This document shows, in pieces, positions 8,123 to 16,801 of a stretch of DNA of 34,205 nt. A model generated the notes under the pieces. That model worked only from the letters and a program-made list of their open reading frames with translations. It searched no databases and was not told where the DNA came from. This DNA comes from Trichomonas vaginalis G3 (taxonomy: Eukaryota; Parabasalia; Trichomonadida; Trichomonadidae): NCBI RefSeq assembly GCF_026262505.1, contig NW_026529297.1, positions 1 to 34,205 on the forward strand, given 5' to 3'. Positions within the stretch are counted from its first letter, which is position 1; each line of letters opens with the position of its first letter. The position numbers and the translations under genes were made by a program.

Positions 8123-8365
8123 TCAAGTTAGCAATTTGTAATATCTATCCAAAACTTCTTCAACAGTATCGAACTCATCTTCATAATGCAAACCTAATCT
8201 TATTGACTTGGTGCAGTTTTCACTAACACAATATTTTTCTGTTCTCTTGACTGACATAACTAATTCATTTGTTTCATCAAACAGCAACAACCAAAGTTCA
8301 TGACCTAATACATAACATTCATACTTTATATTTTTAGCTCTGAGTTCTCTTGTAAGCTGTTGCAT
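8123..8365 (-). CDS. Small Polinton protein, 80 aa, function unknown
   Basis: The start ATG at 8365 overlaps the 3' end of the upstream same-strand gene by 40 bases. The product is compact with probable beta strands (YVLGHELWLLLFDETNELV) and a final acidic helix (EFDTVEEVLDRYYKLL). No family recognised. Overlap with a probable structural gene, and a TTAAATG-type start context like those of its neighbours, support a real gene. Confidence 0.55.
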   Translation of the reverse strand: MQQLTRELRAKNIKYECYVLGHELWLLLFDETNELVMSVKRTEKYCVSENCTKSIRLGLHYEDEFDTVEEVLDRYYKLLT

Positions 8366-9102
8366 TTAATATTTTCTAAAAAGTCAACTTCAACAGTCAT
8401 TCGCACTGGTGCCTTCAGTTCTACAGGCTCTCCTTGAAAGTCAACAAGTCTGAATTGCATGTCTTTCAAATTATGAGGACTAATGCGAACCCATTTACCT
8501 AAATGAGTTGCTATGACAGGAACGTTTGGAATGAACATTGAATTGACTGCATAACAGAAGGATTTATATTCTACTGAACCTTTACTATTAACTCCTGAAA
8601 TGCCTGTGACATTAGCTATTTTAGACTCAATGTATAAACAATTACCATAACATACGTATGGAACAGATTTCATCTCAATCGTTTTGTCAACACTTTTCAA
8701 AGGAAATGTCATATGGTATGCACCCAAAAGAAGTTGTACTCTATGACTCATTCGTGTTATCTTAAACTCCTTCGCATAACTGAACTTCAAAACTCCTGCA
8801 ATAAGTTTAACATTCATTAAGTTTTCTTCGTTATCCTTGTTTATTGTAGTATTTATGAGAGCATTTAACACTCCAGCTAATGTTTCCATCTTATATTCTA
8901 CATTATTGTGAAATCTTATTTCGTGCTTCTTTCCATCTATTTCAATCTCCATGAAATCTGTTTCATATGTTATAACGAATGAAGCGATAGTATTGAAGTC
9001 AACCATTCTGAATGCAAGCGCCTCATTCTGTAGACCTAAGTTTGTTTGTAGCTTTACTGTCCCGTATTCGTTTGGGTCTGTACTTTGCAAATAGAACAAC
9101 AT
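8326..9102 (-). CDS. Second penton-like jelly-roll paralogue (258 aa)
   Basis: I choose the ATG at 9102 (MLFYLQSTDP); a start at 9135 would overlap the divergent fibre gene. The protein is rich in predicted beta strands (IASFVITYETDFMEIEI, HEIRFHNNVEYKMETL). It ends in FRLVDFQGEPVELKAP followed by RMTVEVDFL, which lines up with the C-terminal motif of the penton-like proteins at 3184-4065 and 22945-23800. I infer a third member of the jelly-roll/vertex protein family. Placed head-to-head with the fibre gene 17 bp away, it could be the base to which the fibre attaches; that is speculation from position. Confidence 0.5.
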   Translation of the reverse strand: MLFYLQSTDPNEYGTVKLQTNLGLQNEALAFRMVDFNTIASFVITYETDFMEIEIDGKKHEIRFHNNVEYKMETLAGVLNALINTTINKDNEENLMNVKLIAGVLKFSYAKEFKITRMSHRVQLLLGAYHMTFPLKSVDKTIEMKSVPYVCYGNCLYIESKIANVTGISGVNSKGSVEYKSFCYAVNSMFIPNVPVIATHLGKWVRISPHNLKDMQFRLVDFQGEPVELKAPVRMTVEVDFLENIKCNSLQENSELKI

Positions 9103-9119
9103 TTTATTCTCATTAAAAT
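9103..9119. promoter_or_regulatory. 17-bp bidirectional promoter gap with Inr motifs
   Basis: Two genes diverge from a 17-bp gap. On the plus strand TCATTA (9110-9115) fits the Trichomonas initiator TCA(C/T)(A/T), putting transcription start at about 9112, 8 nt before the ATG at 9120. On the minus strand TCATAT (complement of 9118-9123) would give a 19-nt leader for the ATG at 9102. The minus-strand initiator would therefore overlap the first codon of the other gene. Confidence 0.5.
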
Positions 9120-12100
9120 ATGAGTATAGCTGCATATGCGTATGAAGCTGACAGAGCTAAACGTTTATATTTTGGTCAATACTCTCTCACACTTACTGAT
9201 AAATATATTGTTATCACTGATGGAAATACTGAGAAATACATAACATGGAAGGACTATGAAAAGTTTGACCCTATTTTAACTCCATGTACTATGCCATTCA
9301 TTGTAAATGGTGAAATCGTCATGAAGAACGACACAACTGTTTATAGGTCTGTATATGAAGCTCTTGAAAGCATTCTTAACTTCAATCCTTCAGGGTTCGA
9401 TACAAAAACAACTCCTTCGACAATGCCATTCATTGTAAATGGTGAAATTGTGTCAAAAAATAATGAAACAGTGTATAAGTCAGTGTATGAGGCGCTGAAC
9501 TATATGCTTCATTTCAATCCTTCTGGTTTTGACCCACAAATAACTTCATGTACTATGCCATTCATTGTAAATGGTGAAATCGTCATGAAGAACGACACAA
9601 CTGTCTCAAAGTCTGTTCGTGATATTTTAGACTACTTGCTTCATTTGGGTCCTACAGGATTTGACCCATATACAACTCAATGTCAAGTACCATTCATAAA
9701 CGACTCAGCAGAAATAAAACTCAAAACGTCAACAGTAGATGAAGCAATTGCTGACTCATTGACAAAACTTCTTGATATAATAATGAAGTTCAATACATTC
9801 AAAACAACATATGAAACCTTTAAGAAAAAATATGACGATTTCTTTAAAATTACATACATCGAGCCTTCTGCTCCTCAAACACCAGACTATGCATGCCTTA
9901 AAATAAAGGCTGCACGGGCACAAGTTAGAACATTGACTTTTGACGGAGATAATATCGTTAGAGACGTTACACCTGGAGACACATTACTTACGAAAGAATA
10001 CTTAAAAAGTCATATCAGTGATTTTGTGAAAGTAGAACAAAGTGGAGCAGGTAAGAGTTGGTTAGGGTGGTTGTTTACTTTATTTTCATCAGGTGTAACA
10101 ACTGCATCTCTTATAACCATGCAAAGTGAGATAGATGCACTCTGGGCTTTTCTTGGTGGCATAGATAGCATGAAGTTTTATGTTGAGTTTGCTAAATTAC
10201 ATGGAAATACAGGAAGTTTCTTTGACGGTCTCAAAAATTTATGGGGTAAAGTAACATATAATACAAAGAAACTAACTAACTGGGCACTCAAACGTAAAAA
10301 TATGTTCGACGGACTTGCTTACAACCCTCGTCTCGGAATTATTGAACCAATTAATTTACATCCTTTAATGGCAGCAAGAGATTTAGATGAAGGAGGACAT
10401 GTGGTTCAAACAATTGTTGAAAATCTACTGAATATATATCCTGAGTTTAAAGAAGTTTTAACAGCAACAAACACAACAATTCGTGAAAACTGTATAGTGT
10501 TTAACACAGAAGATAATATTTTAGACTATATGTTCGTTGTTTTAGGTCAGTTAGCTAAGACAATAAAAGAGAAAGGTATTGACTCAGTCATAACAGTTGA
10601 AGATGTAATGTTAAGAAAGACTTTTGACTCATTGTTTCAAGAACCAAAAGAAGTAGTTAGTCTTTATGAAGTTTTGAACGCAATGCTGACAAAAATAAAT
10701 GAAAGTGACACTGGTAACATAAGTGAAGCAAAAGTTGTTGAACTTCTTTCACAAAAAGCAGATAAAAACCATGTTCATTATATAACTTCAGACGAACAGA
10801 TTATAACAGACTACCATGGATATTTAACACGAAGTGATGAAGCGAAGACAAAAAATGTTAATGAAAGAAGATATAAATACATTCGTGCTAAAGGTTATGA
10901 CATAAGCTGTACAGTATGATGTAGCTAAAGCACCAGAACCATTTGGTTATACCGGTGAAATTTATGCCTCTACTTTCAATGTTAACGGTGTATTAGTTGA
11001 ACCAAGATTTACTTTGAGAGTTAAGGCAAAAATAACTTTTGAAGATGCTATTAAAAGTAAAGCTGACAAAGATGAACTTGACGCAACGAACAAAGTTTTG
11101 AAATCTCATAAACACAATATCTCCGATATAAATGAACTTCAAGCTACATTAAATAGTAAAGCTGACAAGAACCATACACATAAATCCTTCACTACTGTTA
11201 GAGCAGACGACATAATATTGAACTATACCCTCGGTTCAAGTGCACCTTTAGAGAATCCGAGTACAAGCGTAAAAGATACACTAAACTCCTTAAATAACAA
11301 ATGTATGAATATCGAAGGTCATGTCAGAAACTTTGAAGCATATGAACTACCAGCAATGTTAGATAAAAAAGCAGACAAAGAACATACACATAAATCCTTC
11401 ACTACTGTTAGAGCAGACGACATAATATTGAACTATACCCTCGGTTCAAGTGCACCTTTAGAGAATCCGTGTACAAGCGTAAAAGATACTCTTAACAATT
11501 TAGATAACAGATGTATGAACATTGAAGGTCATGCCAGAAACTTTGAAACACATGAACTACCAGCAATGTTAGATAAAAAAGCAGACAAAACTTATGTAGA
11601 TGAAAATTATGCAAAGAAGTCGGAAGTAAATGCTGCGCTTAATGGAAAAGCCGACAAGAACCATACACATGAAGAATTTCAAACAATCAAGATTAAAGAA
11701 ATTAAAGCATGCATCAAAATAGTAACAAAAACAGGAAGAAACGGTGCAACTGTACAAGAACAAAGAATTTATCCTCCTACTTTTCCTAATGGTTTAATAA
11801 CAAACAATATAAATATTGTAGATGGCAAAGGATTTATAAATGTTAAACATGAACTTCAAACAATGAAGACTCAGATTCTTGAAACCATATATCCTATAGG
11901 CTCTATTTATACGTCAATGAACTCAACAAATCCAGAAACAGTTTTAGGTTTTGGTACGTGGGAACAGATTGTAGACAAATTCTTATACTGTGCTAACTCT
12001 TCAAAGCAAACGGGGGGTTCGAAGAAAATTAAAGAAGCAAACCTTCCACCGCACACTCATACTGGAACTACAAACACAACAGGTAATCATTCACATTCAA

Positions 12101-12315
12101 TAACAAAAAGAGGTTATACAAATCTTGCAGCAGGTTCGGATAGACAGGGAATGCATAGATATGATATTTCAAGTGACCCAGTAGATTCAAGCGCAGGTAT
12201 TTTCTGTGGAACCACAGGAAATCATTCACACACTTTCACAACAAATCCAACAGGCTCGGGTGCAGATTATATGCCACCATTTGTGACTATATTCGCATGG
12301 TACCGCGTTCAATGA
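9120..12315 (+). pseudogene. Phage-like tail-fibre/collar protein locus (broken Polinton gene)
   Basis: Fibre-type coding sequence runs almost the whole length. From the 5' end there are three 44-aa repeats (about 9276-9670, each with MPFIVNGEI and NPSGFD-like ends; copies one and three share long identical DNA) and a weaker fourth. Next comes a hydrophobic stretch, SWLGWLFTLFSSGVTTASLI (about 10055-10115), then KADKNHVH/KADKNHTH units, then two 70-aa repeats (11172-11381, 11382-11591) with FTTVRADDIILNYTLGSSAP. The end is a tail-collar-like domain with YPIGSIYTSMNSTNP (about 11890), FGTWEQI and the HxH motifs PPHTHTG, GNHSHS and GNHSHTF. These motifs are typical of bacteriophage tail fibres, where they bind metal in trimers. 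I infer a host-attachment fibre. This copy is broken. Confidence 0.8.
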
Positions 12316-12355
12316 ACGCGCTTGAGCCTTGAATAAAATCTTTAACTTTACATAA

Positions 12356-13441
12356 ATGAGCTTGAAAGAAGTATTCGAACAACATCCATGGAGGTCATTT
12401 AAGAAGTTCAATGAAGCTGCAAAGAGTTGGGGATTTACTAACAGAGCTGAAGTGAAAAGATTCTTTGACAAAAATGTTGTACATCAAACAAAAATAAACC
12501 CTTACGACTACTTTTTACCAATTTACTCCAACACTCCTGACGCATACCAATTTGACACTCTCATTCAAAGCAGAAAAGGAGGACATAACCCATTCCTCAT
12601 CTTCATAAATGTTAATACTCGCAAAGCATATGCATATCCAATGAGGAATAAAGGAACTCGTGAAGTGTTAAGAGTTTTACAAAAGTTCGTGGCAGAACAT
12701 AGCCCAAGTACTTTAACATCAGACCAAGACAGTGCATACCTCAGCAATGAAATCACAGATTTTCTCATTAAGCATAACATAACTCACTACACTACTGAAG
12801 ACCATAACCATAACATACTCGGCATCATAAACCGCTTCATAAGAACGCTCAGAGATTTAAATCAAGAGCGAGACTTTACCGAAGAAACAATGAAACATTT
12901 TCTCGAAGTATATAATTCCTCAACACATTCTACAACAGGACATACACCAAATTCAATGACACAAAAACAAGAAGAAAAGTATATACAAAAGAAACAAAGC
13001 CAAACACAAAATATCAGAAATTCAACACAATTTACCCTCATTCCTGGAACAAAAGTTCGTGTAGTTCTTGACGACAAACCGTTGACAAAGAAACGTTTAA
13101 GGTTAAGTAGAAACTATTATATCGTAGACTCTACGCAAGGTAATGGATATCTTATAAAAGCTGCTGACGACTCTATTGCGTTTTACCCTCGTCACAAATT
13201 AGTCGAAAGTAGTAATGGCAAACTTGCTGAAACCATTGACGAAGCAAAGCGAGGAGTGGTTATTGAAATACTTGGCTACAACATAAACGATGACACTTAT
13301 AAAGTAAGATATGAAGGAGGCGTTGAAGATGTTATACCATCTAAGAACTTGAGAGAGTCGAAGCCAACACATCTGGGACCATTAGAGCGGGAGTACTGGA
13401 AAGACAAAAATAAGCCAGAAAGAATAAGAAAATTCTTCTAA
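12356..13441 (+). CDS. Polinton integrase (retroviral-type DDE, rve fold)
   Basis: The 361-aa protein has an N-terminal helical region. The catalytic core has its first Asp in AYQFDTLI (residue 67), the second in LTSDQDSAYLS (123), and the third-motif helix around 151-172 (LGIINRFIRTLRDLN), as in the integrases of Polintons and LTR elements. A small beta domain follows (KVRVVLDDKPL). A C-terminal module, GVVIEILGYNINDDTYKVRY, looks chromo- or SH3-like. Its role is cutting and joining element ends into target DNA. The ATG at 12356 follows the fibre locus by 40 bp, in the same orientation. Confidence 0.88.
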   Translation: MSLKEVFEQHPWRSFKKFNEAAKSWGFTNRAEVKRFFDKNVVHQTKINPYDYFLPIYSNTPDAYQFDTLIQSRKGGHNPFLIFINVNTRKAYAYPMRNKGTREVLRVLQKFVAEHSPSTLTSDQDSAYLSNEITDFLIKHNITHYTTEDHNHNILGIINRFIRTLRDLNQERDFTEETMKHFLEVYNSSTHSTTGHTPNSMTQKQEEKYIQKKQSQTQNIRNSTQFTLIPGTKVRVVLDDKPLTKKRLRLSRNYYIVDSTQGNGYLIKAADDSIAFYPRHKLVESSNGKLAETIDEAKRGVVIEILGYNINDDTYKVRYEGGVEDVIPSKNLRESKPTHLGPLEREYWKDKNKPERIRKFF

Positions 13442-13505
13442 ACTTTTTCATTAGATGTAAATCAGACATGAATGAGAACAGTCATGATATCATTAATGGT
13501 ACCAT

Positions 13506-13533
13506 TTATTTTTGGTGAATTCACCAAAAATAA
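13506..13533. repeat. Perfect 28-bp palindrome centred on GGTGAATTCACC
   Basis: TTATTTTTGGTGAATTCACC with its complement reads identically on both strands from 13506 to 13533. It lies directly before module copy 2. A decayed equivalent centred on GAATTC (TTTTTATTGAATTCAGCAC region, about 14729-14760) lies beyond module copy 3. Confidence 0.85.
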
Positions 13534-13538
13534 TGTTT

Positions 13539-13586
13539 AGGTGAAGAGGTGAGATCTCACCCGTTTTTTCACCTCTTTTTTCACCC
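13539..13586. repeat. GGTGAGATCTCACC module, copy 2
   Basis: Core at 13548-13561, preceded by AGGTGAAGA and followed by CGTTTTTTCACC and TCTTTTTTCACCC. It has the same orientation as copy 1 and lies just upstream of the 345-aa gene. A short GCCGCTTAGCGGC hairpin follows at about 13589-13601. Confidence 0.85.
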
Positions 13587-13632
13587 TCGCCGCTTAGCGG
13601 CTCAGATTGCTTTAGCTTTCTCGTGAATTTTC

Positions 13633-14670
13633 ATGAATTTCCTTAAGACAGAAAAAATAAAGTTAGTTTTATTTTTATTTATTTTTTTATTTTGTATAAA
13701 AGATATGATTTCAACAATCGGCACAACAACAATTCAAGCCACGAACGGCGGGACTCTGTCCACAACTACAGCACCAAACTCGCTAGTCATGAATCCTACG
13801 TCAATGTTGGTAGAGATGAAAAGCTTTATTCCTTCTTCATATACTTTTGAAACAGAAATCGAGAAGATAAAGCAAGAACTTTTAACAAGTAATTTAGACT
13901 GTAGTGCGAAAGATGAAACAAATGAACAGTATCTTTATGAAATGGAGGACCTCATCGACCATTTGCCTAAACTACCTGAAATTCAGCAGCAAAAACTAAC
14001 TATTCCTGAATTCGACGAAATTGAAGTCAAAGCAACTGACTCAGTAGAAATTAAGAAATTCATACGTAAAGTAAATTATGAATTCCTTGGTTTTCATTGC
14101 AACCATAAAGTTATGGACAAAGATTGCGACATGGTTTATAAAAATATTTCTGACCTTTACAAATCCGAAGAATTTAAGACATACGATAACTTTGTTTCAT
14201 TAGTTGCAAAATGTGTATGGCAGATAAGAGATAAAGATAGAAGAGGTAAAGTATGGAATGAACAAATAAGACCCGCTATGTTTGAGATGAAGAGAGCAAT
14301 TGACGCTTTAGTTATTTTAGCTGGTAATGTTTCAATGTATAACGCAAAAACGATGCCGCAATGTTCAAAATGTAAAGCAGCAATAAGAAAATATAACTAC
14401 TCAGTCAAAGAGATAGAAAGAATGCGAAACGACTATGCAGACTTAAAGAAAGAAGCAGAAAAGCCAGCAGAAGATAAAATGGATATGTTGACATTTCTTA
14501 ATAAAAACTATCCAACAGCAGAAGATTTCCTTTTATCTGACGTCAAGAAGAAGTATAAAGAAACCTTCGGCATTGTTAAAACATTCGATGTACTAAAAGA
14601 AGAAATAGAGGCTACAAAATTGTTTAGGATTTCAAATATACATCGTACAATTCATGTAAAACGCTTGTGA
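13633..14670 (+). CDS. Cassette gene between mirrored modules, function unknown
   Basis: Read from 13633 the product is 345 aa and seems to start with a signal or anchor sequence (KLVLFLFIFLFCIK). The DNA encoding that stretch (13654-13697) is identical for 44 bases to the non-coding leader of the KilA-N gene at 16746-16789, so the true start may be the ATG at 13705 (MISTIGTTTIQ; 321 aa). The rest has a Ser/Thr-rich N-terminus, a helical middle, Cys pairs (CNHKVMDKDC, PQCSKCKA) and a C-terminal part that could be a winged helix (EDFLLSDVKKKYKETFG). No family recognised. The stop TGA is the first part of module copy 3. Confidence 0.6.
   Translation: MNFLKTEKIKLVLFLFIFLFCIKDMISTIGTTTIQATNGGTLSTTTAPNSLVMNPTSMLVEMKSFIPSSYTFETEIEKIKQELLTSNLDCSAKDETNEQYLYEMEDLIDHLPKLPEIQQQKLTIPEFDEIEVKATDSVEIKKFIRKVNYEFLGFHCNHKVMDKDCDMVYKNISDLYKSEEFKTYDNFVSLVAKCVWQIRDKDRRGKVWNEQIRPAMFEMKRAIDALVILAGNVSMYNAKTMPQCSKCKAAIRKYNYSVKEIERMRNDYADLKKEAEKPAEDKMDMLTFLNKNYPTAEDFLLSDVKKKYKETFGIVKTFDVLKEEIEATKLFRISNIHRTIHVKRL
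13654..13697 (+). promoter_or_regulatory. T-rich leader shared by cassette and KilA-N genes, copy A
   Basis: The 44 bases starting AAAATAAAGTTAG and ending ATTTTGTAT match 16746-16789 exactly. At the second site they lie just before a KilA-N start codon. The shortened part ATTTTGTATGTAAAGACAGT also precedes the first KilA-N gene at about 14776-14795. A conserved promoter or leader is the simplest reading. Confidence 0.55.
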
Positions 14671-14724
14671 AAAAAGAGGTGAAAAAACAGGTGAAAAAAC
14701 AGGTGAGATCTCACCTCTTCACCT
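14668..14724. repeat. GGTGAGATCTCACC module, copy 3 (inverted)
   Basis: Core at 14702-14715 (the 16-bp AGGTGAGATCTCACCT is a perfect palindrome). It is preceded by three GGTGAAAAAA-type units and followed by CTTCACCT, in mirror orientation to copy 2. The stop codon of the cassette gene is embedded in the first unit. Confidence 0.85.
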
Positions 14725-14795
14725 CAACATTATTTTTATTGAATTCAGCACAAAAATAATGAATTTCATTAGTTATTTTGTATGTAAAGACAGTA

Positions 14796-15210
14796 ATGTC
14801 AAACATTGAGTTTGAAACAGTTAGAAAGATAGACAATGACACCAAAGTGGTTAGAATAGGTGATTTAAACGTAAGATACTCAAAGAAATACAACAAATAT
14901 TCTTTGTCAGACATTATATCTCCATCTGGAAAGAAAACAAACGACTGGGTTAGAAATGCTTCAACTCAGAAAATTTTGACAAGAAATCCTGAGCTTATGA
15001 TATCAGTAGCATTTCATGGAACAAGAGCATATCTTATAGACAAAAGTCTTATACCAATAGTTTTGTTATGGTTAGACCCAGTTGTTGGATATAACTTCAT
15101 AACATATGGTTCATTCGATACGGAACGTTGCAGTGAAGGCTTACTTTACATCGTTCAGAAACCGAAGGACTTCAACACAAAAAGATATAAGATAGGAAGG
15201 ACATATAATA
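14796..15210 (+). pseudogene. KilA-N/GIY-YIG-like gene, 5' part, split by mariner
   Basis: From the ATG at 14796 (MSNIEFETV) the product contains a KilA-N DNA-binding domain (VRYSKKYNKYSLSDIIS ... NDWVRNAST) at about residues 25-70. It ends in a GIY-YIG/T5orf172-type start (EGLLYIVQKP ... RYKIGRT). KilA-N with such nuclease-like modules is a common pairing in large DNA viruses and phages. A mariner is inserted at a TA directly after this part; the rest of the gene lies at 16515-16713. The leader contains a TCATTA initiator-like motif at 14766-14771. Confidence 0.75.
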
Positions 15211-16514
15211 TAGGGTGTCCAAAGGTGTGTTTAGCACAAACCTGAATACTGCGAATAGAAATAAACAAGTTACATATATATAAAGTTTATTTAAATATAA
15301 TCACCATTGGATTCAATCACGCGTTCGCAGCGATCGATCCAGGCTTGAAAGACACGCTTTAAATCATCATGAGAAAATTGCTCAAATTGCTCTCTTACAA
15401 AATTTTCAAGATCATCTGGACTCGCGAATTCGCGTCCTTCAGCTCTCTTTTTTAGCGTGCCGAATAAATAAAAGTCAGAGGGTGCAATATCAGGTGAATA
15501 AATTGGGTTTGGAACAACTTTGACATTGTTTTCCACCAAGTAATTCATTACCTTATGACTTTTGTGAACTCTTGAATTATCAAAATGAATTGCAAACTTT
15601 TGTTTTTGTTGTTTGGATTTCTCAAACTCATCAGAATTGATAATTTGAGTAAGAACATTGTCAATTAGATACTGAGCATTCATCGTATTAGGTTTTTGAA
15701 GAATATCAATTGCGATGATGCCATTCACGCCCCAAAAAACCGACAACATCATCATTGGTGTGTCAATTTTTTTCTTCGGGAATGTTTGCGGATTTTCATC
15801 CTTCGGGATCCACATTATTTTGGCTTCTGTTGCATATTGAAACCAAGACTCGTCCCCTGTTACTAAAAAGCGAAACTTCTTGGATTGATACGCACCCAAT
15901 ATAGAGAGGAGCTCTTTCGAAGATTGGACTCTAGATTTTTTTTGAACTGAATTAAGGTTGTGCGGAACCCAACGTGTATACGCTAGTTTGTAGTTCAAAT
16001 AATTGTGCAGATAATAACTGACTGTTGTACGTGGTATCTTTGTCATCTCCTCTATCCTTCTGAGTGATGCTCTTGGGTCTTCATCTAGCGCTTGAAGAAT
16101 TGCTTTGATTTTTCTTTGATCCGGCGATTTTTTGTCAATTTTTATGATGGGCGCCTTTTTGTTCATGAAGTGATACATCCTAACATGATACGTTACAGTG
16201 GAATAGCTAGGAGCATCCATACCGAAGCATTTTACCAATGTCTCGTAGATTTTTTTACAGTCTTTGCATTTTTTTGCAAGAGCGAGGATGTTTTCTTTAT
16301 GATTCATTAAAAAAATGAAAAAAATCCCGCCAAAATTTCCCGCGAAACCGCCTCTTGTCTCAAAATTCATTTTATATCCCGGCATGGCGCCAAAATACAA
16401 CATACTCATCATATACATATATTAATATTTTTTATTATATATTTATAATCAGCATATATCTCCTTTAATAGTCTCATATAGAGCGCTGTGCTAAACGCAC
16501 CTTTGGACACCCTA
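15211..16514. mobile_element. Mariner transposon (Tvmar-type), looks intact
   Basis: The element is about 1.30 kb. Its 27-bp terminal inverted repeats start AGGGTGTCCAAAGGTG, left at 15212-15238 and right at 16487-16513, with one mismatch. It is flanked by TA; because the ends read TATAGGG and CCCTATA, the edge is ambiguous by 2 bp. It carries a full minus-strand transposase. Near-perfect ends and an open transposase suggest a very recent insertion, in keeping with the known youth of Tvmar1 in T. vaginalis. Confidence 0.93.
15291..16307 (-). CDS. Mariner transposase (DD34D), 338 aa
   Basis: I start at the ATG at 16307 (MNHKENILALAKKC): a TCATTT initiator lies about 10 bases upstream, and the 37 codons above it are untypical. 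The N-terminal half has two helix-turn-helix-type regions (KIYETLVKCFGMDAPSYSTV; SLRRIEEMTKIPRTTVSYYL) for TIR binding. The catalytic triad is TGDESWF, IHFDNSRVH and SPDIAPSDFYLFG, with 34 residues between the second and third Asp. WVPHNL is the usual linker motif. Length is normal for mariner (about 340 aa) and no disabling change is seen. It catalyses cut-and-paste transposition into TA. Confidence 0.93.
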   Translation of the reverse strand: MNHKENILALAKKCKDCKKIYETLVKCFGMDAPSYSTVTYHVRMYHFMNKKAPIIKIDKKSPDQRKIKAILQALDEDPRASLRRIEEMTKIPRTTVSYYLHNYLNYKLAYTRWVPHNLNSVQKKSRVQSSKELLSILGAYQSKKFRFLVTGDESWFQYATEAKIMWIPKDENPQTFPKKKIDTPMMMLSVFWGVNGIIAIDILQKPNTMNAQYLIDNVLTQIINSDEFEKSKQQKQKFAIHFDNSRVHKSHKVMNYLVENNVKVVPNPIYSPDIAPSDFYLFGTLKKRAEGREFASPDDLENFVREQFEQFSHDDLKRVFQAWIDRCERVIESNGDYI

Positions 16515-16713
16515 TATAACTCAAAGATATGACAGTACAGTCAATAGAGTCAAGGTTGTGTTTGTTAATGATATGAGAGCTGCTGAAACAGAACTGCTTG
16601 AAGTTTTTGAGAAAATGTATGGTGCTCCCACGAAAGGTAAAGAAACGTTTGAAGTAGATGAGATAGATAAAGCTATAAAATTATTTGACGAAGTTGCTGA
16701 AAAATACATGTAA
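16515..16713 (+). pseudogene. KilA-N/GIY-YIG-like gene, 3' part beyond mariner
   Basis: The open stretch after the mariner reads QRYDSTVNRVKVVFVNDM then AAETELLEVFEKMYG and ends TAA at 16711-16713, followed by A. The composition and the Q/R-Y-x-S plus later AETELL pattern are those expected in the distal half of a T5orf172/GIY-YIG domain, so this is the remainder of the gene that begins at 14796. Confidence 0.7.
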
Positions 16714-16745
16714 AGCGTTTATTTTTGGTCTTTTGTGAAAGTCAG

Positions 16746-16789
16746 AAAATAAAGTTAGTTTTATTTTTATTTATTTTTTTATTTTGTAT
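16746..16789 (+). promoter_or_regulatory. T-rich leader shared by cassette and KilA-N genes, copy B
   Basis: Exact 44-base match to 13654-13697. Here it is non-coding and ends 12 bases before the ATG at 16802. Confidence 0.6.
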
Positions 16790-16801
16790 GTAAAGACAGT
16801 A

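Noticed and set aside
9276-9770. CRISPR-like spaced repeats
   Set aside because: The repeats are in-frame protein repeats of the fibre gene with related, not unique, intervening sequence.
11569-11763. Hydrophobic minus-strand frame with membrane-like segments
   Set aside because: It lies antisense to the repetitive fibre coding sequence; the hydrophobicity comes from the complement of Lys/Asp-rich codons.
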